Positions 1 to 10,380 of a stretch of 34,183 bases of DNA are shown here, one piece after another. Source of the stretch: Nymphaea colorata (Eukaryota > Streptophyta > Magnoliopsida > Nymphaeales > Nymphaeaceae); the NCBI RefSeq assembly GCF_008831285.2, contig NW_022204670.1, positions 1 to 34,183 on the forward strand. The letters are read 5' to 3'. The position numbers were made by a program, and so were the translations under genes. Position 1 is the first letter of the stretch. Each line of letters opens with the position of its first letter. The notes beneath the pieces were generated by a model, which was not told the DNA's origin, searched no databases, and was given only the letters and a program-made list of their open reading frames with translations.

Positions 1-55
1 CCCAACCCCAACCCCAACCCCCCCAACCCCAACCCCAACCCCAACCCCAACCCCC
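1..55. repeat. Telomere (C-rich strand)
   Basis: Tandem CCCCAA units at the very start of the window, with one C-run expanded to seven and an extra C before the junction with unique sequence. With the G-rich repeat at the other end, it shows that the window is a whole chromosome rather than a fragment. C4A2 units are known from oligohymenophorean ciliates such as Tetrahymena and Glaucoma; spirotrichs use C4A4. Confidence 0.97.
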
Positions 56-294
56 GCTGTCGGTATTGATTTTCCACACTTATTATAAGCTTACCTCAAG
101 CAAAAATCCCACCATAGCAAACTCCTTCATTTCCCTTCTCTTCCTTTCGGATTAATTCGATTCTCTTCTTTTGGGGGTGTTGGGAGGGTCACAAAAAAAT
201 GCTCACGGGCATATCCGACGGTAGTGGGCCGCATATATAGAGCTGCTGATAAGAATTCATCGTCGTATATATAATCATTTCAAAAACAAATCAA
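56..294. other. Left subtelomeric non-coding region
   Basis: No reading frame with coding character is seen. The stretch is AT-rich and carries a short G-rich motif (GGGTGTTGGGAGGG, 175-188) that recurs near the other telomere. The last 60 bases before the HECT start codon are A/T-rich (ATATATAATC, CAAAAACAAATCAA), as upstream of most genes here, and probably hold the promoter and a very short 5' leader. Confidence 0.6.
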
Positions 295-2325
295 ATGGAT
301 CATTCGCACTAGGACTTCATCGATATCTTCTTCTCCAAGAACCATCCCAAGGAACCCAAGGAAATCGCTAAGTTCCTCAACCACTCCTTCAGCAACCCCG
401 CAGTAACCCTCTACTCATCCAGCTGCTCATCGATAAGATGGAAAGCCTCAAGAAGAATTCAGACCCCAAGAGTGAGAGCGGTCTCGACATCCAAGCCATC
501 ATGAAAATCTACGAAAATATTCACCTCTTCGGACAGGACACCGAACTGCTGAACATCTTCGTACGTTACCCATAACTCAGGGGAAAACGCTGGAGTAGCT
601 GAGCGGGCTGGCGGATATCAAGAGCTTCCTGAAGTCTGCGCACGAGATGAAGTATCTGGTGATCCTGACGCTGTGGGGCAGGCTCTTCCACGAGAATTCG
701 GTGCGGGTGCTGTTTAAGCTATTATAAGTAATTCAGAAGGCATCCTATTATAACCAAATTTTCGCAAGCTGGCTGCAGGACGTGCCGGCCGAGCACCTCA
801 GGCTGATGGTGCAGCGCTTGCTGGCCATGGTGGAGGTGGAGTGCAAGAAATTGGTGGAGAAGAAGGAGAACCCGCAGCTGGAGTCTGAGATCCTGGCCCG
901 GAACAACGCAGTCATCTGCAACTACCTCTCGATCCTGAACCTCAGCAACAAGGGCAAGCCCCGTCTGCCGATCGCCGAGTTCAACTCCGCCTTCCTCAGC
1001 AACTTCTTCGAGCCGGTGGAGGCCTTCCGCATCTACCTCAGCAAGAACCCCAATTTCAACTTCGTCAACTACCCCTTCCTGCTCAGTTTCGACTACAAGT
1101 ACAAGCTCATGCAGATCGAGTCCATCTACGAGCAGAAACTCAGCATCCGCAAGAACATGGAGAACGGCCTCTCTGCCATCTTCCAGAACATCGATTTCAA
1201 CCACGGCATCGAGGGGCTCATCTTCCTGTACATCTCGGTCAACCGCCACAACCTGCTCGACGACTCCATGGAGAAACTGGGCAAGATCAAGCAGAACCTC
1301 AAGAGCCCGCTGAAGATCGAGTTCATCGGGGAGGAGGGCGCTGACGAGGGAGGAGTCAAGAACGAATACTTCTCGCTGATCACCAAGGCCATCTTCAATC
1401 CCTACCTCGACATGTTCCTGCCCAAGAACAACGGCCGCTTCTACTGGTTCAACGGCTTCTCCTACGAGATCCCGCTCAGGTTCGAGTTCGTGGGGATGCT
1501 GCTCGGCCTCTCCCTCTACAACTCCGTCCACCTCGACCTGCACTTCCCCGACATCATCTACAAGAAGCTGCTCAACAGGAAGTACGAGGAGGACCACGGC
1601 ATCGAGATCGTGGAGGACCTGAAGGAAATCGAGCCTGACGTATACCGCACCCTCAAGGACATCCTCACCACCAGCGAGGACGTCGAGGAGATAGAGCTCT
1701 ACTTCAACATCGAGCTGGAGTCCTTCGGGGAGAAGATCGTGGAGGAGCTGGTGGAGGACGGCAGCCAGATCAAGGTCAACAACTAGAACAGGGAGTACTA
1801 CTGTCTACTTTACGCCGACTATATCCTCAACAAGCACATCGCCAAACAGTTCAATCCCTTCCGCAGGGGCTTCTACAGAGTCGTCTCCGGAGGCATCATC
1901 GAAGTAGCCACCAAATTATGTAGACCTTCCAGCCAGAAGAGCTGCGCATTCTTACCAGTGGCACTGAGGAGATCAATATGAAGGAATTGGAAGCCTCCAC
2001 TACCTACGAAGGAGGATACACTCCTGAGACCCCCGTTATTAGGTACAGTGTTCATTAATGAAGATGTTTATGGAACTTTTTGCACTCTTTAGACCACGAG
2101 CAGAAGAAGAACTTCCTGACCTTCGTGACTGGGACTGACCGAGTGCCTATCGACGGTCTCAAATCGCTTAAATTCTTAATCCAGCGGCACTCAAACACGT
2201 CCAACTTGCCCACTGCTCACACCTGCTTCAACGTGCTGCTGCTTCCCGAATACGAAAGCAAGTAGAAATTGGAAAAAAATCTCATGCTCATCCTCTAGCA
2301 CAACCAAGGCTTCGGCCTAATTTGA
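295..2325 (+). CDS. HECT-domain E3 ubiquitin-protein ligase (UBE3A-like)
   Basis: Transfers ubiquitin from an E2 to substrate through a catalytic cysteine thioester. Four introns (403-422, 561-580, 1904-1923, 2043-2063) are removed to give 649 residues ending in TGA. The HECT domain fills the C-terminal half or more. Visible marks are FIGEEGADEGGVKNEYF, FWFN-like FYWFNGFSYE, GLSLYNSVHLDLHFP, LYADYILNKHIAKQF, FRRGF, TTYEGGYTPETPVI, VTGTDRVPIDG and the catalytic THTCFN-type loop AHTCFNVLLLPEY, with the active-site Cys at about residue 617, 32 residues from the end as is usual. The N-terminal part resembles the region before the HECT domain in UBE3A; no AZUL finger is seen. TAG codons fall at the E of the 'NEN' signature and at the E of 'SKEKL'. 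It ends convergent with the hydrolase gene. Start: first ATG in the open frame after AT-rich leader. Confidence 0.93.
403..422 (+). other. 20-nt intron 1 of HECT gene
   Basis: GTAACCCTCTACTCATCCAG. Without removal the frame meets TGA about 100 nt later; with removal the N-terminal exon joins the continuous HECT frame. Confidence 0.85.
561..580 (+). other. 20-nt intron 2 of HECT gene
   Basis: GTACGTTACCCATAACTCAG. Removal joins ...LLNIF to GKTLE... in the frame of the HECT domain. Confidence 0.85.
1904..1923 (+). other. 20-nt intron 3 of HECT gene
   Basis: GTAGCCACCAAATTATGTAG. Removal restores the conserved HECT segment F-x-P-E-E-L-x-I-L-x-S-G after the GGIIE exon end; unspliced, this segment is out of frame. 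Confidence 0.92.
2043..2063 (+). other. 21-nt intron 4 of HECT gene
   Basis: Begins GTACAG, ends GAAG. Removal creates I-R-C-L-W-N-F-L-H-S-L-D-H-E-Q, aligning with the family's I-R-x-F-W-x-x-x-x-x-x-x-x-E-Q. A cut of 20 nt would break the frame. Confidence 0.9.
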
Positions 2326-2479
2326 TGCAACAACCAATATATATACATTTATCAATACCCAACAGCATCACCTTTACCAGTTACTGCTTTTTGCCTTTTC
2401 ACGAGCTGCATACAGGGATTCAGGTGGGGGTTCATTAATTTATCCACTTATAAGTGATATAATATGAATGATCACCATT

Positions 2480-3183
2480 TCAAAGTCTACTTTAGTTTAT
2501 TATGCTATTTTTCTCTCCAAAGCCATGTCTCTTCATGAAAGAAAGCAGCTTTTGCTTCTCCTTCACTCCCAAGGTTGGAAACTTGTGTCCGAAATTGTGG
2601 AAGATGAACTCAGGGTCCTTGAACCTGGTGAGAGTCACCATCATGGCTGGAAAGAATATGTCCTGTTCTGACAGGATGTGCATAGATGGCATTTAGAAGC
2701 GGTTCCACTCAACGTCGGCCAGTGTTATCCTGGCAGAGACTGAGCTGAAGTTGAGGAAGAACTTGAGGCCTTCGAAGCTCTTCCACTTGAGGTAGCCCAG
2801 CTTGTGGTAAATGTATATCATCTGGAAGACCATCGATCCCTGGGAAAAGCAAAGGGCTCCGTCGTAATGCTCACTTGCACTCTCGATTGCCACTCGGATA
2901 TCTTCAAAATTTTGCATCGCCTCTTCGTGGGTCCTCATTTTGCCTATTTGGTATTGGGATTACTGAGTCGCCAGCCCATCCAGGTCCTGCAGGGGCCCTT
3001 GATGTATTTGAAGATGACCGGATCGGTGATTAATTCCTTGGGGACTGTGTATGGGGCATCGATGGGGATAAGTTCTGCGATTTCTGCGAGTTCGTTGGCG
3101 AGGACTTGCATCTGCATCTGCATGAAGTCCTTGTTGGTGCCGTAGCCGTGGAGGCACATGAGCTTCAACTTCTTGGGAGGCAT
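2480..3183 (-). CDS. FSH1/OVCA2-family serine hydrolase
   Basis: Alpha/beta-hydrolase of the FSH1 (yeast) / OVCA2 (human) family; the family acts as cytosolic esterases and substrates are poorly known. 227 residues after removal of one intron (2944-2963). The N-terminus KLKLMCLHGYGTNKDF matches the first strand and oxyanion-turn motif (LHGxxxN). The nucleophile elbow is CFSQGS with Ser107 (the family usually has GFSQG), the acid is probably Asp168 (HILSEQD) and the base His193 (HNFGHKFP). The length matches the family. The start ATG precedes MPPKKLK directly and lies close to an AT-rich region. The stop TGA is 154 bp from the HECT stop (convergent pair). One TAG codon sits just before PSMHI. 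Confidence 0.88.
2944..2963 (-). other. 20-nt intron of hydrolase gene
   Basis: On the minus strand GTAATCCCAATACCAAATAG. It joins GWRLS to KMRTHEEAM; without removal the frame reaches TGA at once and the nucleophile elbow lies in another frame. Confidence 0.93.
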
Positions 3184-3236
3184 TCAACAATTATTATGAA
3201 GGAGTGACATCATTAGTTATTATTATAAGCATCACT

Positions 3237-3809
3237 TCAGGGGCAATAGCTGGGCCCCACTTATGATAACTCCTATAAACGCTTCTATACTGTGTCCACG
3301 ATACGGCCCTGACGACTGAAACTCTTCAAGAAAATGCTATCTCTACCTACTTATGTCAATTTGGGAATGACTCCTGGCTGTATGACGTTCACCTGGGGCG
3401 GTTTATTGCGCTTGGAGAGCGAAACCTACAACTTTTGCCTTCTGCTGTGAGTTTGCCCATTTTGCGTTGCCACTTTGGAGGATTGGGTGCGTTTATCGGT
3501 GATGATCTGGTCGAGAGGTAGGATTTTGGAGCTCAGCTGCACTTTCCACTCCCTCGGCTCCAGCCGGGAGTCCAGGTTGCTGGTGGTGGAGTGGCCTGCG
3601 AAGGTGGTATCCTGCGGCGGGAAGGAAGCCAAGCTGTTGACACTGATACTGGGATCGGTGTTTCTCTTGGCGAAGCGAGCGGTATTGATCTGCGAATCAG
3701 TGGCCATTTCGCAGCAGTAGCCTACAGACTTGCGCTTGGGGTGTATCTGTTCTGTGGGAGTGGGCTACCTGGAGGTTCTGATGAGGTGGGTCTTGCTGAT
3801 CAGCTTCAT
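3237..3809 (-). CDS. Hypothetical protein, Ser/Lys/Gln-rich
   Basis: I do not recognise a family. Read with TAA/TAG as sense, 190 residues from an ATG at 3809 in AT-rich sequence to TGA at 3237. The protein is polar and basic (many S, T, K, R, P) without membrane segments and looks largely disordered; a middle segment REWKVQLSSKILPLDQII is the most ordered-looking part. A second in-frame ATG lies at 3707. Near the 3' end a perfect 20-nt GTA...TAG segment (3285-3304) could be an intron. Splicing it would change the last residues to a hydrophobic tail and move the stop to 3232, so the C-terminus is uncertain. Divergent from the HP1-like gene, with about 140 bp between starts. Confidence 0.6.
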
Positions 3810-3948
3810 ATATAACTTATTCGCAGCAATAAAATATGCCAGCCAAATATAATCCTCGGCCACCACCGAGTTGAATTATATTGATTGCCTATGCATCTAT
3901 AAGCTGCTTCCCATATAGTAAAATGCCTCTACTTGCCATAATCCATAT

Positions 3949-4832
3949 ATGATAAAGAATATCATCACCTCCTAGAAAGTGGGACGTAATTGATGGTTTA
4001 GCTCAGAGAGGATGTTTTACCTGGTTGAATGGGCGAAGCCAGGACAGAAACCGTCGTGGGTGACCAGACAGGCCTGCCCGCAGATTGCCACTGTGCTGAA
4101 GAAGTTCAACCTGCCGACGGAAGAGCCAGTGGTGCAGCAAAAGCAACAGAATAACTCCCTTCCCTCCGAAATAACCGAAGCTGAACCCATCTTCGAGTAC
4201 CTGAAATGGAAGAGCGAGCGTCCGCCTGAAGACAAGAAGGAAAAGGAGCTGTAGAAATTCATCAACCGGCAGCGACGCAAAGGAGTGGAGCGGCTGAACC
4301 TTTCAGTCATCGACCGGCTGAGGCAGAAGCAGGAGGAGCTGATGGAGCGAATCAGGGACCCCGAGCCCACTCACACTCGACTCGACTATCTAGGTAGCCA
4401 ATTATCGATTCAGTGGACAGCGTAGAAGGAGTGCAGTACAGCAAATTCAACACCCTCTGCTTCATCGTGACCGTAGTGGACCGAGCGCAGAAATACTTGG
4501 TGCCTGTGAACAAGATGAAGAAGCACTTCCCCCAATCTCTGCACGACTATCTCGAGGATCTGATCCAGGTTCACATAAAGGAGAAGAGCACTCGGTAGTT
4601 GAAGATGCCCAGTTTGAACAAGAAGATCGGGGATGCGACTAAGGAGAAGGAAAGGAGGCGAAAGAAAAAGGCTAAGAAAGACAGTCCTCTTCCCTCGTAG
4701 GATAATCTGCAAATGTCTTCTGAGTTGGCGGATGAGGACTTGGATATAGACGCTGTGTTGCGCAGACAAGCCCAGCTCTACGCTTCCAGCGAGGAGAAGT
4801 CAGAGGGATAGGACGACTACTTCATTCTCTGA
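3949..4832 (+). CDS. HP1-like chromodomain + chromoshadow protein
   Basis: Probable chromatin reader/adaptor. Two introns (3986-4006, 4394-4413) are removed to give 280 residues. Residues about 4-46 look like a chromodomain: an I-I-x-S-x-K-x-G stretch, FYLVEWAKPGQKPSW (family YLVKWKGY...TW) and ACPQIATVLKKF (family CPELIxxFL). A charged hinge follows. Residues about 148-190 resemble a chromoshadow domain: TLCFIVTVVDRAQKYLVPV...FPQSLHDYLEDLI against the family (L)xFLxxWK...DLV...CPQxVIxFYE. A Lys/Arg-rich stretch (KEKERRRKKKAKK) and an acidic tail close the protein. In HP1 proteins the chromodomain binds methylated H3 lysine and the shadow domain dimerises. Odd: the N-terminal strand that carries the first aromatic-cage residue is not seen. 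Start chosen because the first intron brings the chromodomain N-terminus into frame. Confidence 0.75.
3986..4006 (+). other. 21-nt intron 1 of HP1-like gene
   Basis: Begins GTAATTG, ends CTCAG. Contains an in-frame TGA; removal joins KVG to QRMFYLVEW and extends the chromodomain upstream. Confidence 0.8.
4394..4413 (+). other. 20-nt intron 2 of HP1-like gene
   Basis: GTAGCCAATTATCGATTCAG. It joins the hinge (TRLDYL) to the exon with the chromoshadow domain, which lies in another frame. Confidence 0.9.
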
Positions 4833-4894
4833 TCTTTCCATGTTCATTTCATACGCGATTGCCAATATATATCCTACAATTATAATCGCATTCC

Positions 4895-5305
4895 ATGAAG
4901 AGAAGAATACACTCCAGCCTGCAGCCAGCCCACCGCCACTACGATCTCACAGAGTTTCTCACCGTTAAGTCCAGACTCATCGCCAACAGCTGCAGGACTG
5001 ACCTTACGGAGGCCGCCTTCCCCAAAAAAGATGGGAGATCAAACAGCATGGCCCCTTCCAGGTTCCATACGCCGCCCAATTACCTCAGCATGGTAAGTTA
5101 CTCTCCGAAGAAGATGCCGCCGGTGGTGCGTATCAAAACTATCACTTTTACTGCCAAATAGAGCTTCTCCTTGCAACCCTAATAGAAATTTTCGAAAATA
5201 AGTCTTTCACGCTTCAGTAAAATTGACCCCCATGCCGGCAAGCTTTGCCGTAGCTGCGAGGAGCAGCACGCCTACAAGCCTAAACTTTTCAAACGTCGCA
5301 AGTGA
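4895..5305 (+). CDS. Small hypothetical basic protein
   Basis: 136 residues from ATG 4895, which follows AT-rich sequence (ATATATCC...ATTATAATCGC), to TGA 5305, with TAG, TAA and TAG codons read as sense. No family recognised. The protein is strongly basic and polar, with a single C-x2-C pair near the C-terminus (LCRSCEEQHAYKPKLFKRRK) that could bind metal only with partners elsewhere, and a terminal K/R-rich cluster resembling a nuclear localisation signal. Gene spacing is tight: 62 bp after the HP1-like stop and 87 bp before the convergent stop of the next gene. Confidence 0.65.
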
Positions 5306-5392
5306 TTTTTATGCATTTAACTGTGTTTTTGTTCTGTGAAGGAATGGCCATAGTGCTCAGCTCTGATGCTTGACATGTAGAAGTAATATAAA

Positions 5393-6028
5393 TCAGGAGA
5401 GGCAGAGCTGCTTGTGCTTCCGCATGAATTGACGCAGTTCATTCAGGTCAGATCGTCTCTGCCGACTGCTGTTCCGCAACTAGTCCCTGGCTGCGTACAC
5501 CTTCCCCAACTCCCTGTGGTAAATGTATTCCCTGTCCATTTTCTCCTTGTGCATCCGCAGCTCCTCCTCCCTCAGCTTCTTCAGCTCTTCCTGCAGAAGC
5601 TCCACTTCCCTCTCTCTGAAGAATACCGCACTGGACTTCCTGCTGCCGAAGGAGGTGGTCTTGCTTTCGCAGTTGCGTTTGGTGGAGCTTTCGGCGTTTC
5701 TGCTGAGGCCTAATGGTTCGGGTGGAGCATTGAATCTGCCTGTTTCTGCGCCGTCTTCTTCGAAGAGGAAGAAGCTTTCTGTAATTTTGGGAGGGATGGA
5801 GCCCTTTCGTCTGGTCTTCTGCGGCATGAGTTCGGCGTTGTTGGGTTGCCGATTTTCCTTATTGATGTTGAGCAGTTGCTTATACTTGTAGCTGTTAGTT
5901 TCAGAAGAGGGCGGTTTTTCGATTAACTGCTGCAATTTCTGCAGGCGCAGGTCTGGATTGGGCGCGATGAGCACGACCGCAGTGATGGTGGTCTCTGATT
6001 CCAGAGTGCACTCTCCGCAGCACAACAT
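5393..6028 (-). CDS. Hypothetical protein with C-terminal coiled coil
   Basis: 211 residues from ATG 6028 to TGA 5393. No known family. The N-terminal part (MLCCGECTLESETTITAVVL) holds three cysteines in its first seven residues; the middle is Ser/Lys/Asn-rich and probably disordered; residues about 130-185 (EREVELLQEELKKLREEELR and onward) form a clear coiled coil ending in a basic tail. One TAG is read as sense after YAARD. Divergent from the large GTPase gene, with about 100 bp between the two starts, so the two may share a promoter region. Confidence 0.75.
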
Positions 6029-6130
6029 AATTTACTATTAATAATATTTATAACCCCCTAGTAGTATATAATCCCAATCCCCCACTCCTCTCTCCATTTT
6101 TGCAGCATTGATTTAGCTTATTATATTTGA

Positions 6131-9100
6131 ATGCAGAAGGAAGGGAGAGTGCTCTCGCTCATCACGCAGGATCCCAATCACGAATAAAGTAAAACTTACC
6201 CCATCAAGGATTCGCAGTGTGTGCGGAAACAGTCGACCGGATGCGACAGTTCGAAGGAGAATACTGTTTCGTATCTATCTGTGGGGACTACCGCAGTGGT
6301 AAGTCCTTTTTGCTCAACGCTCTCTTCCCCTAGTGCGGAGGCTTCTAGACCAGCGCCACGACCAATTCCTGCACGAAGGGCATCAACGTGTGGAGCAATC
6401 CCATCAGACAGAACGGACTGAACATCTGGCTGGTCGACACGGAGGGCTTCGGCTCCATCGAAAAGGATGCAGATCACGATGGGAAATTGTTCCTCCTCAA
6501 CCTGCTGCTGAGCAACCTGCTCCTCTACAACTCAGTAGGCGCCATCGACTAGCTGGCAATTGCCAAATTGGCACTCGTCTGTAGGCATGCCTCCACTCTC
6601 GACAGCTCATCTAACAAAACCAAACTATTTTGGGTCTTGCGTGATTTCGCGCTCTAGATGGCAGACCGCAGTGGACGCCAGCTCACAGCTGACCAGTATC
6701 TCTAATAGTGTTTGCGTTAAGGCCATGGTGGGCAGCGAGGGGAAAAGTAATTCCTACGTGAACTTTTCCAGGAAAGGCACTGCGTTGCCCTCATCAGGCC
6801 TCTGATTGACTAAGAAAAACTGGGCAGTTTACGCAATGTGCGGTGGGATAGCCTTAGGGAAGAGTTTAGAAGCGCAGTTCGCGGACTGCAGAAGAGCCTG
6901 CTAAGTGCAGCAGAGGCAAAAGTGATCAACGGTGTGCACATCGGAAGCCACAACTTCGAAGTCCTCCTCAGGGAATTCGTGAGTGCGATTAACGGGGGCA
7001 GCATCGACTGCGCCCTCAATTCCACCTACGAGCGCATTCTAGAATACGAGCAGGCCATGCGGAAAGAAGCAATCCAGGCGGCACTGGCAGCGAAGGTGGA
7101 GTCAGTGAGGAAGATCATGCCGGTTCAGATCCAGCATCTCAACTACCTCCGGCAGCAGCTCTCCTAACTGATTAAAACGCAGTTGCAAGATCTTGAGGGC
7201 CACTCTTCTCCTGCTGCTCTTCAGCTGCTCAGCCTATAGCTAAGTCATGAAGTTTCTCTGCTTCTCGAAGCTATTTCGAAATAGAACCGCTAGAGGATAG
7301 GAGAGGAGGTTAGGTAGTATCTCTATAGGCAGTTGGTTGATCTTTGCCCTAAGCTGGTTTCGCTGAGCCAGCAAGGATTTGAGGCTCGCTTCCAGGAAGC
7401 CTTCGGAAAACTGAAAGAGGATTGCTGTGCTAAGTATGCTACCTTTCTCCCTAATGACGTTTTGGAAGGACTTTACAGCCAGTTTGCTGAGCGGGAAGAG
7501 AGGAAAGTGTTTTTCGAAGTCACCAAACGTTGGCGAGCAGCTCAGCGTGAACTATAGGAGAAGATGGAGGAGCTGCGGAAGGGAAAACGAGCTCTGGAAG
7601 ATGAAGTCAAGAAAGCGAGAGAGGAGCGTGATAAAGCCAATTTAGCCTTGGAAAACGTGCGTCGCGAATAGGCGCGAAACTTGTAGCGGATGAAAGAGGA
7701 CGTGGAGTAAGCTTTCCGAGAATAGGCTAAGCTGATAGCAAGAGGATATGAAGGCAGAATGCATGAGCAGGCAACTCGCTTCGAAGATGAAGTGGCAGCG
7801 CTGAGGGAAGCTTTGGATAGAGCTTAGGCGGAGAGAAATCAAACGAGGACTGAAGCACAATACGAAAGACAAGCCTTGCTTGAACGAGTAACTGCGTAGA
7901 GGGAACGGACGTAGCTATTGCATGCTAAGTGGGAGCAGGCCAGGAATACACTGGAGCTCCAGTTGGATCAAACCAAAAACACTCTCTAGAATAAGCTGCG
8001 AATAGCCGAATTGAAGCACAGCGACTTGCAGACCACACTTAGCAACTAGCGCAAAAAATACCAGCTCATCTCAGAGGAGAGGAAGAGCGAAGAGGTGAGG
8101 ATGATGCACGAACTGGCTGAGCGCAACCATCTCGTAGAATAGCTCAAGGAGGAACTGGCTCAGCTCTAGGGCAAGTACCGTAGTGAGCTCGAACGCATTC
8201 TTCTAGAGGAAAAGGACATCCTCTGCAAAACGCTCAATTCTAAATTGTACGAATACGACTACCGCTGCAAAGCCTATGAAACGAAACTGGCATAGGCTGC
8301 AACGATCGCATCCTAGCGGGATTTCCATTAGCAGAGGAGTGAAGAGCTATAGCTTGAAACACGATAGCTGAGAGCAGCCTTGGAGGAACAGCAGGATCGT
8401 GTGGCGCTCCTGATGAACAAGATAAAAAAGTATGAGGCCGAGCTGGAAGAGAGGGAAACAGCTTCCAACTCAAGCAAGGAGCAACAGCTAAGAGAAATCA
8501 ATCTGCTCAATTAAAACCTACTCAACAGCAAGAACTTCTTACGGGAAGCAGAGCAGCGCCATGCCCAGGAGATATAGTGGCTAAAGAGTAAGCTTGAAGC
8601 ATCAATGCGCGAGCAGGCCAACATTCTCACTCAAAAGCATTCCGAAAATTTATAGAATTTGCGAGGACAGTGGGAGGCCAAGTGGGAGCACGAGAGGAGC
8701 CAGCTGAAAGAGGTAATCCGTAACGGTTATGATGAAGCTGAGGGATTAAGAATGGCTCTGCTTACTCTTACTGCACACACTGATAAGGTTGCAGCCATTC
8801 TCACGCGAGTCCTCAATCACCATCACCGAAGCAACGACCCCTACAACCATTCAGACACCAGCCACCTCACAGATATCGCATAATCGCCCGATGAGGACAC
8901 AGACAGGCAAACTCCCAGCAAAAGACAACAACTTATGCGCCAGACCGAGTTTCTAGCGGAAGAAATTGAAGAAGCCTTCAGAGGAATGAGGGAAGAGCTG
9001 GAGTATCTGAGAAAAGAGAGGAGCGGCATTAGAGAAGAGCTTAAGGCCAGCATTGATGAGTTATAGTCCTACGAGCAAGCAATCACTAAACTGAAACAAT

Positions 9101-10257
9101 AAAACAGAACACTCAAAGGATAGTTAGATGAGAATAAAAGAAAGCTAGCCCAAGCATAACCTCTAGGCAAGTAAGCAGTGATTTATCGCGAAAAGACGTA
9201 GACCCTTGAGAGGGAAAACGTTCAATTGAGGCGATAGATGGAGCTCAAGGAGCAACTCCTAGCAAACAGGGATTAGAATCAACGCCAAAGCACACTCATT
9301 TATAAGGAGACCATCGCCAGCCTAACTGAGCAAAACAGGTAACTGGCTGCCAGGGCATCCCAGCTTGCTACTAGTAACGAAGCCTTTTAGGCTTAGCTAG
9401 AACGCTTCCAGATATGGGCGACCGAAGTAAAGTCAAAATCTACAGTCTACCATCCTCCTGAATAGCTGGACATGTCTGTGGAAAAGATAAAGGACCTATA
9501 AAATGAAATCAAACGGCTTGCCAGGCAGCTACAGGATTCAAAGGCTGAGAAAGCTGAGCGAGGTAGAGAAGTACATCTTTACACGCCTCTCTTACAGGAA
9601 AACAGAGCAAATTAGCTATAAGCGCTAAGGGCATAGAACTAGCATCTATTACGACAGTTACACTAAAAGCAACAGCTATAGCTCAAAAGCCAATAGGAAA
9701 AGCGAATTAGCAAGCAACGGCAAAACGAGCAGGAAGAATCTCGCTACAGTTCACTCAAAGAGGACTACTAAGCTTATCGGCGACGCAGTAAAGAAACCGT
9801 CGCTATGCTGGAGTCTAAGATTGCACTTTACGAAGAAGAGAACAAACAGATACGGCAAGAGTTTCAGGAATTGGAAGACAATATCCTACAAAAGTATGAA
9901 TTCAGCCGAAAAATGATGGAACAAGAAACTTAAGAGCTAAAGCGATAAAAACAATCTCTTGTAGATTTCTACACAAAGAAGGTACAATCTCTCCAATAAT
10001 CGCTCAATAGCAAGACTCACGATGCTGACAAGCGTATTGCCTAGGCAGATCTGAAGTTTTAGCATTATAGAGGCGAGTTGGAGAAGGAACACAACCGTAT
10101 AATGCTGGAAGGAGAGCGTCACAGGCTCAAGTACTAGCATCTGCTGAAGGTAAATGGAGAACTCATCAAAGAAGTAGAGTCATTGAAGAGCAAGGCTCAC
10201 TAAATCACCATCAAAGAGAAATACAAGTCCCGCATCTCCAGCCTCTTCGACGATTGA
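6131..10257 (+). CDS. GBP/atlastin-like large GTPase with giant coiled coil
   Basis: Dynamin-superfamily GTPase of the guanylate-binding-protein type; such proteins hydrolyse GTP and act on membranes. One intron (6189-6208) removed, 1368 residues, TGA stop. P-loop GDYRSGKS (Lys51), switch/T region SCTKGINVW, G3 LVDTEGFGS (Asp96), and the GBP/atlastin-specific R-D G4 motif in FWVLRDF (Arg164-Asp165). A GBP-like helical middle part follows (to about residue 480: LLREFVSAINGGSIDCALNS, QAMRKEA). From there to the end is an almost unbroken Glu/Gln/Arg/Leu-rich coiled coil of about 850 residues, much longer than in animal GBPs (about 590 residues total). The frame holds about sixty TAA/TAG codons and no internal TGA. 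TAG falls where protist/plant relatives have E in the I-D-E-x-A motif and in YLE. No membrane anchor is seen. Confidence 0.92.
6189..6208 (+). other. 20-nt intron of large GTPase gene
   Basis: GTAAAACTTACCCCATCAAG. Removal joins the short first exon (MQKEGRVLSLI...) to the exon with the P-loop, which is in another frame. Confidence 0.9.
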
Positions 10258-10380
10258 CTCCAATGATTATCAATACAGGTGTTTAACTATAATCCAGCCT
10301 ATTTATCTCTGTCTTGGTGTTTCTGTGGGGTAATATAATGCTGGGACTGCTACGGGGCTATAATCGGGTATATTGTTGGT

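Noticed and set aside
722-1597. 291-codon open frame antisense to the HECT gene
   Set aside because: Shadow of biased third positions in a conserved HECT coding region; Val/Leu/Glu-rich with no motif.
5093-5110. 18-nt GTAAGT...GAAG segment in the small basic protein gene
   Set aside because: In frame either way and shorter than the 20-21 nt introns seen; kept as coding, though splicing cannot be excluded.
6299-6333. GTAAGT...CCCTAG segment that looks like a 35-nt intron
   Set aside because: It encodes the Lys and Ser of the P-loop (GDYRSGKS) and the following LLNALF helix, so it is coding.
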